64,000 nt of DNA, from assembly GCF_000423245.1 (NCBI RefSeq), contig NZ_KE383993.1, forward strand, positions 454,159-518,158, written 5' to 3'. How positions within the stretch are numbered: the first letter of the stretch is position 1; each line of letters begins with the position of its first letter. The position numbers were made by a program, and so were the translations under genes. This DNA is from Ligilactobacillus ceti DSM 22408 (GTDB lineage: Bacteria; Bacillota; Bacilli; Lactobacillales; Lactobacillaceae). The notes beneath the pieces were generated by a model. That model saw only the letters and a list, made by a program, of their open reading frames with translations. It was not told where the DNA came from and searched no databases. Positions 8,924-17,842 of this stretch are shown here, in pieces.

Positions 8924-9265
8924 ATGAATAAAAAAATTCGAATTTTAAATCTGTTAGTCAAGTTGACGGCGATTGTTCTTATAATCGATGGTATCTTAAT
9001 TCTGGGCGGTATTTATTTTAGTACATTGTCATGGGTGGTTAATATGATTATTGGCCTGCTTTGTTTGGGCGTTGGATATTATTATTACAAAAAAGAAACC
9101 TTATTAATCCAACTATACTCACAGCAGTTTACATTCCATGCTCCACCAAAAGCACAAATTGTGGTGGAAGTGGTAGTAATAATCATGAAGTTCATCTTGG
9201 CACTTGTTTGTTTAAATGGGATTTTATTTAGATTATTCATCGAACATATGGCAGTTTTTGGTTAA
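8924..9265 (+). CDS. Small membrane protein of unknown function, 113 aa
   Basis: A 113-residue protein with three predicted membrane helices (about 10-30, 33-55 and 83-105) and a short polar loop (KKETLLIQLYSQQF, FHAPPKAQ). No motif is recognised. AGGA lies about 10 bases before the ATG. It is followed directly by a strong terminator, so it ends the hydrolase transcription unit. It is the last gene with host-like composition before the BREX island. Confidence 0.65.
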   Translation: MNKKIRILNLLVKLTAIVLIIDGILILGGIYFSTLSWVVNMIIGLLCLGVGYYYYKKETLLIQLYSQQFTFHAPPKAQIVVEVVVIIMKFILALVCLNGILFRLFIEHMAVFG

Positions 9266-9271
9266 ATAAAG

Positions 9272-9312
9272 CAAAAGAGTATCTCACAAAAAATGTGGGA
9301 TGCTCTTTTTTG
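9272..9312 (+). terminator. Rho-independent terminator before the BREX island
   Basis: AAAGAGTATCTCACA pairs with TGTGGGATGCTCTTTT around an A-rich loop and is followed by a run of T. It isolates the hydrolase unit from the BREX promoter. Confidence 0.85.
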
Positions 9313-9386
9313 CGTTAAATTGCAATTTTATACATGAAATACGTATTAAAATACTGATTTCCATCTAAAATATTCAAGAGAAGTGA

Positions 9387-9470
9387 TATAATATACTCTG
9401 TATACTTATATAGAAAATGATTATAATAATAATAGCGAAATTATACGAAAAAGTTCAAATAACAAGGAGG
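9387..9470 (+). promoter_or_regulatory. BREX operon promoter and leader
   Basis: A perfect TATAAT lies at 9387-9392; I see no good -35 match 17 bases before it. The leader is about 75 nt, contains TGTATACTTATATAGAAAATGA (9399-9420 in two overlapping blocks) and ends in a perfect ribosome binding site AAGGAGG (9464-9470). The core TATAGAAAATSA recurs downstream of both island terminators (20489-20500 and 22191-22202). No gene for a BrxR-type regulator lies upstream. Confidence 0.5.
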
Positions 9471-9475
9471 ATTAG

Positions 9476-10081
9476 ATGAATCAAAATACACCTTATTTAG
9501 CTTCTCTGACAAGGGAGCCTTTTATGTATGTTGAAATGAAAACCACTGCTTCTCTTTTAAACCAAGGACTAAATGAATTTGAAATAATCGAAAAAGTATT
9601 AAATGAAAATCTCTTCCAATATCCTACAGAAAGAACACTAGAAAGAAGAGCAAAAGCCTGTCTCAAACGCTTAAATCATCTTGATAAAGAAATGATTGAG
9701 TGGATAGAAAATAGATCAATGGAAGCTTCCAAACAAATTTGTTTATACGCTTTTATGAAAGATAGTCGCTTGATATATGAATTTATGTTGACAGTGATTG
9801 GCGAAAAATATGAAACCTTAGATTTTTCATATAGTAGAAACGATATCGCGAAATTTTTTAATAGATTACAAGAACAAAATGAACAAATAGCTTCTTGGTC
9901 TGATAGTACTATCAATAAGCTCATCTCAGTATTGGGTGGTGTCTTACGTGATGTTGGATATATTGATACTACTAGAAGTAAAAAATTAAACAAACTGCTA
10001 CTAGACTATAAACTAAAGGAAAAAATCATAGCAAACGGAGATGCACATATGCTTCCTGCTTTTGATTGTTTTGAGGTATAA
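9476..10081 (+). CDS. brxA: BREX protein BrxA (DUF1819)
   Basis: A 201-residue protein with the all-helical layout and size of BrxA/DUF1819, first gene of type 1 BREX operons. The N-terminal part (YLASLTREPFMYVEMKTTA) and the C-terminal block (INKLISVLGGVLRDVGYID) are family-typical. BrxA resembles RNA-binding antiterminator NusB-like folds and binds DNA in studied systems; whether it is essential for defence varies between systems. The start ATG has a perfect AAGGAGG five bases upstream. Identification also rests on order: it is followed at once by brxB, brxC, pglX and pglZ on the same strand with gaps of 2-29 bases. Confidence 0.92.
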   Translation: MNQNTPYLASLTREPFMYVEMKTTASLLNQGLNEFEIIEKVLNENLFQYPTERTLERRAKACLKRLNHLDKEMIEWIENRSMEASKQICLYAFMKDSRLIYEFMLTVIGEKYETLDFSYSRNDIAKFFNRLQEQNEQIASWSDSTINKLISVLGGVLRDVGYIDTTRSKKLNKLLLDYKLKEKIIANGDAHMLPAFDCFEV

Positions 10082-10083
10082 CT

Positions 10084-10641
10084 ATGAGCGTATTAAACGA
10101 AAAAATGGATCGGTTAAAAGTCAAAATGTCAGATGAAGACTTTTTGCACGGTAAAGGATTAAGTAATGAAGTCAATATAAGAATGTTTACCTATGATCCC
10201 CAAGATGAAATGGAAGTTCGATATTTTATAGAACAACTCAAATCAGATACACACCTTAAATGTAATATCAAAGAATATAATCTCTACAGTATATTTTTAG
10301 GTATTTGTGAAGACAAAAAACTGTTACATAAGATACCTGATATGGAAGCTAAAAAAGGATCTGATTTCTTGCTTAGTAAGATATTAAAGTTTTCAACTAC
10401 TAAGGCATTTATAGATAAGATGCAAGATGAAGATAGACAACATGGTGATGTAATTTTTCTAACAGGAGTAGGCGAAGTATTTCCGTTTATGAGAGTTCAT
10501 TCATTACTGGAAGAAATGCAAGTAGCCTTTGACGATGTACCAATCATTGTGATGTATCCAGGTGAATTCAATGGTAGAGAAGTAGTATTATTTAACGAAT
10601 TTAAAGCGAATGAATATTATAGAGCTTTTAATCTGATATAA
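10084..10641 (+). CDS. brxB: BREX protein BrxB (DUF1788)
   Basis: A 185-residue cytoplasmic protein of the DUF1788 family. Typical elements are the N-terminal helix with ENKMDRLK-like sequence, the central IFLGICEDKKLLHKI segment, and the strand-rich C-terminal part FLTGVGEVFPFMRVHSLLEEM followed by PIIVMYPGEFNG. The family is found almost only in BREX and is needed for defence where tested, in a complex with PglZ and BrxC; its biochemical activity is unknown. It begins two bases after the brxA stop, with the ribosome binding site GAGGT inside the end of brxA, so translation is probably coupled. Confidence 0.92.
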   Translation: MSVLNEKMDRLKVKMSDEDFLHGKGLSNEVNIRMFTYDPQDEMEVRYFIEQLKSDTHLKCNIKEYNLYSIFLGICEDKKLLHKIPDMEAKKGSDFLLSKILKFSTTKAFIDKMQDEDRQHGDVIFLTGVGEVFPFMRVHSLLEEMQVAFDDVPIIVMYPGEFNGREVVLFNEFKANEYYRAFNLI

Positions 10642-10656
10642 AGTGAGGATAAAATT

Positions 10657-13600
10657 ATGAAAATACAAAATATGTTTTATGATGACATTAATCGTAAAAT
10701 CAATGGTGTTATCAAAGTAGATCAAGACACATTAGATGTAACAAAACAAGAAGTCGATGAATATGTTATTACAAGAGAATTAAAAAAACATTTTATTACA
10801 TTTTTTAATTCTTATTCAGACTCTTTTAAACAAGAAACAGATGATATTGGTGTTTGGATCTCAGGTTTCTTCGGCTCTGGTAAATCTCACTTTCTTAAAA
10901 TACTTTCATATATCTTAGAAAATAAAGAAATAGACGGCAAAACTACTGTTGAGCGATTTAGAAATAAATTGGAAGATGATCCAGAAACTTTTATGTTAAT
11001 TGATCAATGTACGAAAACACCAGCTGAAACTATCCTCTTTAATATTGATATAGAAGGTCCAATGAATAAAGATAAAACTGCAGTCATGCAGGTCTTTGCC
11101 AAAATGTTCTATAATCATCTGGGATATTATGGAGATAATTTCAAAGTTGCAAAACTTGAACAATATATTGATAAAAAAGGCAAATTAGATGAGTTCAGAC
11201 GAGTATTTGAAGAGAAAAATGGTAGTTCTTGGGTAGATTCAAGAGATTCATTTGATTTCCTTGAAGATGAAGTAGTAGAAACACTAGTAGAAGTAGTAGG
11301 TATGAGTGAAACTGCAGCAAGAAACTGGTTTGATTCAGAAGAAGAAATCAATCTATCTATAGCAAATCTTGTCAAAGAAATGAAAGACTATGTCAAAGAT
11401 AAGCCAAAAGACTATCGACTCTTATTTATGATTGATGAAGTTGGTCAATATGTCGGTGGCGATACAGATATGCTATTGAACCTTCAATCTTTAGCTGAAA
11501 AAATAGGTTCAGAGTGCGGTGGTAAGATTTGGATCATGTGTACCGGTCAAGAAGCTATCGATGAAATCATTCGCACAAGAACAGATGAATTCTCTCGGAT
11601 CCAAGCCCGTTTTAAAACTAGATTATCATTATCTTCATCTTCTGCTGATGAAGTTATTCAAAAGAGAATACTTAGAAAAAATAATGAATCCAAGCTATTT
11701 TTAGAAAACACTTATGAAAATAGAAGAAATGAAATGGCAAACCTCTTTAAATTTAGAGAATCTGTAGGTGATATTAGAGGATTTGAAAGTGCTGAAGAAT
11801 TTTCTGTTAACTTTCCATTTGTGCCTTATCAATTTATCCTAATGCAAAAAGTATTTAGTGAAATCAGAAAACACGGGAATGCTGGTAAGCACTTGTCTGG
11901 TGGAGAAAGATCAATGCTTTCTGGATTCCAAGAAGCAACACAAAGAATTCAAGACAAAGATGAAAATGCTATTGTGCCATTTTATATGTTCTATGATACA
12001 GTTCACACATTCCTTGATAGTTCTATTAGACAGGTCGTAGAAAGATGCGAAAGAGCTATTCAAGATAATAAAGGTCTGGAACCAGGCGATGAAAATGTGC
12101 TGAAGCTGCTCTATATGATTAGATATGTCGATGATGTTCCTGCCAAACTGGATAATATTATTATCTTAATGGCAGATGATATCCGAGTAGATAAAATCAA
12201 CGAAAGAACTAAAATTCAAGAGTCTCTCGATCGCCTTATTAAGCAAAATTATATTGCGAGAACAGGTGATACTTATAACTTCTTAACAAACGAAGAACAA
12301 GATGTTGAACGTGAAATTAAAAATGAATATGTAGAACCATCAGAAGTTAGTAGAGATATTGCTGAAATTATTTTCGGCCAAATTTATAATGCTAAAAAAT
12401 ATCGCTATAACAATAAATACGACTTTGATTTTGATAAAAAAGTAGATGATTCCTATATTGGAAAACATTCTGACAATATGGAAATCCAAATACTAACACA
12501 AGCAACATCTCAAATAGATAAATATGAGCTTAAATTAATTGCAGCTTCTAACAAAAAAGTGATATGTGTGCTTGCAGAGACAGAGTATTATAACTATCTT
12601 GAAGAAGCGAAGAAAATTAAGAAATATGCCCGGAAAAAGAATGTATCTCAACTTCCAAAAACAATGCAAGATATCATTAGAACGAAGCAAGAATTAGCAG
12701 AAACATATGAACAAGATGCTAAAGAACAATTAATAGAAGCATTCAAGCAAGCTATCTTCTATATTGATGGAGAAAATGCAAATATCACTTCAGGTACTCC
12801 AAAAGAAAAAATTGATATGGCTTTTTCAAATCTTGTAGGTGATATTTATAGAGATCTTAACATGATTGAAGAAAACGCTGATTCAGATGAAGATATCTTG
12901 AATTTATTAAGTGGTAAAAACGATGATGGTACGATGAAAGGTTTTGAACCAAATAGAAAAGCTGCCAATGAAGTAGAAACATTTATTGATTTCCAACATA
13001 ATCAACAACTACCTACTACTATGGCAGATGTACAAAAACGATTCCAAGCAATTCCTTATGGTTGGAAAGAAATAGATGTAGCCTATGTAGTTGCGAGACT
13101 GATTTATGAACAAAAAGTAACCATTAAATATGGTGGCGAAACTATTAGAGCAGATAACAAAAGACTACCTGACTTATTAAGAAAGAAAACTGAAATCGGC
13201 AAGACACGGATTCAAAAACGTAAAGCAATAGCTTCCAAAGATATCAAAGAAGTAAAAGAATTCCTAAGAGATTTCTTTGGAGCTATGACTTTACCACAAG
13301 ATGATGATGGCTTAAGTATTTATATTGTAGATAAGTTTGAAGAACTTCAATCACACTATAATAATCTTTTACAAAAATATCAGACTAGAACCTACCCAGA
13401 TAAGAACAAAATTCACGAAGCAGATAGTACTATTTCAGCATTACTAAAAGCTAAAACTGATAACATAGCTCTAGTTAAAAAACTAATAGATATGCAAGAT
13501 GATTTATACGATATGCAAGATGATATGGATAAAGTTGAAAGTTTCTTTGACTCTCAAGTAAATACGTTCAATGCAGCGGTAAAACTCGAAGCTGATTTAA

Positions 13601-14244
13601 AACATGATAGAGAATATTTAGTAGAAGAAACAGAAGTAAATGAAGCTCTTAATCAAATTAGACTAATAGTTTTAATAAACCCTTCAAAAGATAATTATAA
13701 CTATACAGATATTACAAAGCTTAATAATCTTATGAAGATAGTTCATGATGGTCACGATAAACTTCTTGATGCCAAAAAAGAAGATCTGTTTGAAATAGTG
13801 AGAGCATGTATGGAAGAAATTCACTCTGCTGATACTGATACTTTAGATACTAATATAAAAGCTGTAATTAAGCGAAGTGATGATTTCTATACTAACAGAA
13901 AAGAAAGTATTACAAATGCAACATCACTAGCAATCCTTGAATCTTATATTCCAGGATTATGGACGCAAAAAGATAAGTTCACAAAACATATAACAGACTT
14001 AACCAAGTCTAATCAACATGAAAAAGATTTACTTGAAAAGAAAAGAACTGCACAAGAAAATAAAGCTGTTAAAGAAGAAGTCAAAGAACCTGTAAAAGTT
14101 AAGCATATTAAAAGCTTGCATAGACAGATTTTATTCCCAGCTAAAAGAATTGAATCTGAAGAAGAAGCAAGAGCTTATGCCAAAGAAATAGAGCAAAAAC
14201 TCTTAATATCTATTAGAGATTGTGATGGAATAGATATCAGCTAA
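10657..14244 (+). CDS. brxC: BREX ATPase BrxC
   Basis: A 1195-residue P-loop ATPase (DUF6079-type BrxC/PglY), the usual size for type 1 BREX. The Walker A motif GFFGSGKS is at residues 70-77 and the Walker B LLFMIDEVG near 256-263 (acidic pair D260-E261). The C-terminal half is largely helical and charged, with coiled-coil-like stretches (about 880-1130). BrxC assembles with BrxB and PglZ and is required for both host methylation and phage exclusion in studied systems. The start follows GTGAGG, 15 bases after brxB. No truncation or frameshift is visible. Confidence 0.95.
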   Translation: MKIQNMFYDDINRKINGVIKVDQDTLDVTKQEVDEYVITRELKKHFITFFNSYSDSFKQETDDIGVWISGFFGSGKSHFLKILSYILENKEIDGKTTVERFRNKLEDDPETFMLIDQCTKTPAETILFNIDIEGPMNKDKTAVMQVFAKMFYNHLGYYGDNFKVAKLEQYIDKKGKLDEFRRVFEEKNGSSWVDSRDSFDFLEDEVVETLVEVVGMSETAARNWFDSEEEINLSIANLVKEMKDYVKDKPKDYRLLFMIDEVGQYVGGDTDMLLNLQSLAEKIGSECGGKIWIMCTGQEAIDEIIRTRTDEFSRIQARFKTRLSLSSSSADEVIQKRILRKNNESKLFLENTYENRRNEMANLFKFRESVGDIRGFESAEEFSVNFPFVPYQFILMQKVFSEIRKHGNAGKHLSGGERSMLSGFQEATQRIQDKDENAIVPFYMFYDTVHTFLDSSIRQVVERCERAIQDNKGLEPGDENVLKLLYMIRYVDDVPAKLDNIIILMADDIRVDKINERTKIQESLDRLIKQNYIARTGDTYNFLTNEEQDVEREIKNEYVEPSEVSRDIAEIIFGQIYNAKKYRYNNKYDFDFDKKVDDSYIGKHSDNMEIQILTQATSQIDKYELKLIAASNKKVICVLAETEYYNYLEEAKKIKKYARKKNVSQLPKTMQDIIRTKQELAETYEQDAKEQLIEAFKQAIFYIDGENANITSGTPKEKIDMAFSNLVGDIYRDLNMIEENADSDEDILNLLSGKNDDGTMKGFEPNRKAANEVETFIDFQHNQQLPTTMADVQKRFQAIPYGWKEIDVAYVVARLIYEQKVTIKYGGETIRADNKRLPDLLRKKTEIGKTRIQKRKAIASKDIKEVKEFLRDFFGAMTLPQDDDGLSIYIVDKFEELQSHYNNLLQKYQTRTYPDKNKIHEADSTISALLKAKTDNIALVKKLIDMQDDLYDMQDDMDKVESFFDSQVNTFNAAVKLEADLKHDREYLVEETEVNEALNQIRLIVLINPSKDNYNYTDITKLNNLMKIVHDGHDKLLDAKKEDLFEIVRACMEEIHSADTDTLDTNIKAVIKRSDDFYTNRKESITNATSLAILESYIPGLWTQKDKFTKHITDLTKSNQHEKDLLEKKRTAQENKAVKEEVKEPVKVKHIKSLHRQILFPAKRIESEEEARAYAKEIEQKLLISIRDCDGIDIS

Positions 14245-14273
14245 TAGCTAAAAAGTACAATGAGAGGTAATTT

Positions 14274-17200
14274 ATGAATAAAACTGCGATTAAAAACTTT
14301 GCTATCTGGGCTCGTCAAGAGTTGATAGCTTCAGTTAAAAAAAGAGCAAAAGAATATGAAATAGAAAAAGATAATATTAAACCTGCTATAGAGGCCACGA
14401 TACAAGGTAAGTTATTATCTCTTGAAGAAAAACGGCAAAGACAAATACTGATAGAAAAAATTGAAAAAGATGGCTTTGATGAGACTGTAGAAGAAGTAGC
14501 CTATACTTGGTTTAATAGATTTGTTGCAATCAGATTTATGGAAGTCAATGGATATCTACCAAGTCATATTAGAGTCTTTTCCAGTGAAAATGGCGACTTT
14601 TCGCCAGAAATACTAACTGAGTGTCTGAACATCGACATGAATGGACTGGATCAAACTAAAGTATTAGAACTTTATCAAGCAGCTGATAAAGAAGCTCTAT
14701 TTAGATATCTTTTTATTACTCAGTGTAATGCATTATCTGATATCTTACCTGGAATGTTTGAAGAAATATCAGACTATACAGAGTTACTCTTGCCTACAGG
14801 ACTTTTAAAAGATGAATCTGTTCTCCACTCTTTAGTAGTTGATATTCCAGAAGAAGATTTTAAAGAGCAAGTTCAGATTATTGGATGGATGTATCAGTAT
14901 TATAATACTGAACCTAAAGATGAAGTATTTAGTCGACCAAAGTCAAAAAAAATCAACAAAGAAGATATCCCTGCAGTTACTCAGTTATTTACACCAGATT
15001 GGATTGTAAAATATATGGTAGAAAATTCTCTAGGTAGACTTTGGTTAGAAGGACATCCTAATGAATCAATCCAAGAAAATTGGAGATATTATATTGCTGA
15101 AGCAGAGCAAGAACCTCAAGTGGAAGAAAAGTTAAAAGAAATCCGCAAAGAATATGAACTTATTGAACCTGTAGATATTAAATGTATAGATCCATCTATA
15201 GGAAGTGGTCATATAACTTGTTATTTATTTGATGTTTTGATCCAAATTTATGAATCTTATGGATATAGATCTAGAGATGCTGCAAAACTGATAATAGAAA
15301 ATAATATATATGGACTGGATATTGATGAACGAGCAAGACAGCTAGCGTATTTTTCTGTCATGATGAAGGCCAGACAGTACGACAGAAGATTCTTATCCAG
15401 AAAAGATAGTCCACAGCCTAAAATTTATGCAATTGATGAAAGTAATTTATTTATTACAGAGAATGGTAAATATGCATTAGACTATTTTATAGATGGAAGA
15501 CCTGAGTTATCAGAAGCTATCCACTCAATTGTTAATGATATGATTGATGCCAAGGAATATGGATCTATTATCGATGTAAAACAAGTAGATTTTAAAATTC
15601 TATATGATAGATTTGATGAACTGATAAACGGAAATCCAGATATGTATAGTATGTTCCTGATTGAAAGTTTATTACCTCTTGTTAAACAAGCTGAAATTTT
15701 AAGTCAAAAATATGATGTTGTTGTAACAAATCCACCATATATGGGTGGTTCTGGTATGAACAAAAAGTTATCTAAATATGTAAAAGATAATTACAAAGAT
15801 AGTAAATCAGACCTCTTTGCTGTATTTATTGAAAAATGGAATGATATGATTAAACCTTATGGGTTTAATGCTATGGTTACAATGCAAAGTTGGATGTTCT
15901 TATCATCATATGAAAAATTCAGAAAGAAAGTTATTGAAAATATGACTATATCTAATCTAATGCATATGGATAATATGGTTATGAGAATAGCGTTTGGGAC
16001 TGCAGTAACTGTATTTAGAAATATGCGTTTAGATGGATTTAAAGGAACTTATAACCATATAAAACTTGAAGATATTATTGAAGATGAAAGAACTAAAGAA
16101 GATCGACCTAAAGAATTTCCAGTTCAAGGTAATAGATTTGCTAAAATTAGTACTGAGAACTTCAAGAATATTCCTGGAATGTCAATAGCTTATTGGGCGA
16201 GTGATAGTATTTTGGATGCTTTTGAACATGGGGTAATTTTAAAAACTGAAGGTGATACTAGACAAGGAATGGCGACTTCAGATAATAATAGATTTTTAAG
16301 ATTATGGCAAGAAGTGGACTTTAATAAAACTGGAATAGGTTTTCAAAATTCAAATGTAGCAAAAGAAAGTAAAAAGAAATGGTTTCCATATAATAAAGGC
16401 GGAGAATTTAGAAAATGGTATGGAAATATAGATTATTTAATAAATTATGAAAACGACGGTAAAGAAGTTAAAGACTTAGCAGCCCACAAATATAAATCAT
16501 ATACAAGAACTATCAAAAGTATTAGTGAATATTATAAAAAATGCTTAAGTTGGTCTAAAATATCAAGTGGTAGTATAGCGTTTAGATTTTATCCAGAAGG
16601 ATTTATATTTGATGTTGCTGGATGTTGTATTTTTTATAAAAAAGATGAATATATGTTGTATGATTTTGCACTTTTGAATAGCAATGTTTCTAAATATATT
16701 TTTAGTATGATATCACCTACTTTGAATTATGAAACAGGTCATATAGCATCACTTCCAGTAATACGAAATAATTCTAATAAATATAATATTTCTGAAATTA
16801 TTTTTCAGAATATCAGTCTAGCTATGAGCGACTGGGATATGCACGAAACTTCTTGGGATTTTGAGAAATCACCATTACTTGCCAACAAGCAAGATGGCTT
16901 ACTTTCATCTGCCTATGAATCATATAAAGAGGAAATTAATACTCGTTTTGCTACATTAAAAGCAAACGAAGAAGAGCTTAATCGTATCTTTATAGAAATT
17001 TATGGTCTTGAAGATGAGCTTACTCCGGAAGTATCAGATAAAGACATTACAGTTTCCAAAATCTTTGATAACAAAAAAGACATCTATGAAGAAATCAAGG
17101 GGAATAAATATATTCTTACTAAAGAAGATGTAATCAAGAACTTCTTATCATACTTTATAGGCTGTTCTTTAGGTCGCTATTCTCTTGATGAAGATGGTTT

Positions 17201-17831
17201 GATTTATGCTGGTGGTGAATTTGATCCAAATAAATATACTAAATTCCCTGCTGATGAAGATGGAATTATTCCATTTACAGATAAGGAATATTTTGAAGAT
17301 GATGTACTAGTACGTCTTAGAAACTTCTTGAAAATAACTTTTGGTGAAGAGACAGTCAATGAAAACTTAGATTTTATCGCCAGTGTTCTTAAAGGCAAAG
17401 CTTCTGATAATTCAACTGAAAAGATCAGAGCTTACTTTATGAATGATTTTTATAAAGAACACGTTAAGAAATATAAAAAACGACCAATATACTGGCTTGC
17501 AGATAGTGGCAAGTTAGGATCCAGTAGAAACTTGATTTATATGCATCGATATCAAAAAGACACCATAGCACGACTTAGAATCCGCTATCTCTTTGAGATT
17601 CAAGATAGATATAAGCAAGAACTAGAGCATTTAGAAAAACAAATAGAAAGTGCTAGTTCAGATAAAGTTACCTATCAAAAACAAGCTAATAGACTTAAGA
17701 AACTAATTCTAGAAACAGAAAAATATGAAGAAAAAGTACAACACTTTGCCGATGCAAGTTTAGCAATAGATCTTGATGACGGAGTCAAAGAAAATTACGC
17801 CAAATTTAAAGATATACTCGCAAAAATATAG
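14274..17831 (+). CDS. pglX: BREX site-specific adenine DNA methyltransferase PglX
   Basis: A 1185-residue N6-adenine methyltransferase that marks host DNA at the BREX recognition site and sets the specificity of exclusion. The SAM-binding motif I reads DPSIGSGH (near residues 306-313), and the catalytic motif IV is NPPY at 486-489 (context DVVVTNPPYMGG). The part after about 600, including SDNNRFLRLWQEV and SGSIAFRFYPEGF, corresponds to the target-recognition region. The C-terminus (about 1120-1170) is a coiled coil. Full length for type 1. Unlike the phase-variable pglX loci described in Lactobacillus casei, no inverted-repeat partner fragment or recombinase gene lies nearby. The ribosome binding site is GAGAGGT before the ATG. 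The recognition sequence cannot be predicted. Confidence 0.95.
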   Translation: MNKTAIKNFAIWARQELIASVKKRAKEYEIEKDNIKPAIEATIQGKLLSLEEKRQRQILIEKIEKDGFDETVEEVAYTWFNRFVAIRFMEVNGYLPSHIRVFSSENGDFSPEILTECLNIDMNGLDQTKVLELYQAADKEALFRYLFITQCNALSDILPGMFEEISDYTELLLPTGLLKDESVLHSLVVDIPEEDFKEQVQIIGWMYQYYNTEPKDEVFSRPKSKKINKEDIPAVTQLFTPDWIVKYMVENSLGRLWLEGHPNESIQENWRYYIAEAEQEPQVEEKLKEIRKEYELIEPVDIKCIDPSIGSGHITCYLFDVLIQIYESYGYRSRDAAKLIIENNIYGLDIDERARQLAYFSVMMKARQYDRRFLSRKDSPQPKIYAIDESNLFITENGKYALDYFIDGRPELSEAIHSIVNDMIDAKEYGSIIDVKQVDFKILYDRFDELINGNPDMYSMFLIESLLPLVKQAEILSQKYDVVVTNPPYMGGSGMNKKLSKYVKDNYKDSKSDLFAVFIEKWNDMIKPYGFNAMVTMQSWMFLSSYEKFRKKVIENMTISNLMHMDNMVMRIAFGTAVTVFRNMRLDGFKGTYNHIKLEDIIEDERTKEDRPKEFPVQGNRFAKISTENFKNIPGMSIAYWASDSILDAFEHGVILKTEGDTRQGMATSDNNRFLRLWQEVDFNKTGIGFQNSNVAKESKKKWFPYNKGGEFRKWYGNIDYLINYENDGKEVKDLAAHKYKSYTRTIKSISEYYKKCLSWSKISSGSIAFRFYPEGFIFDVAGCCIFYKKDEYMLYDFALLNSNVSKYIFSMISPTLNYETGHIASLPVIRNNSNKYNISEIIFQNISLAMSDWDMHETSWDFEKSPLLANKQDGLLSSAYESYKEEINTRFATLKANEEELNRIFIEIYGLEDELTPEVSDKDITVSKIFDNKKDIYEEIKGNKYILTKEDVIKNFLSYFIGCSLGRYSLDEDGLIYAGGEFDPNKYTKFPADEDGIIPFTDKEYFEDDVLVRLRNFLKITFGEETVNENLDFIASVLKGKASDNSTEKIRAYFMNDFYKEHVKKYKKRPIYWLADSGKLGSSRNLIYMHRYQKDTIARLRIRYLFEIQDRYKQELEHLEKQIESASSDKVTYQKQANRLKKLILETEKYEEKVQHFADASLAIDLDDGVKENYAKFKDILAKI

Positions 17832-17842
17832 GAGGTATGCTT

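Noticed and set aside
14274-17831. Phase-variable pglX as known in Lactobacillus casei
   Set aside because: No partner fragment with inverted repeats and no recombinase gene near the locus.
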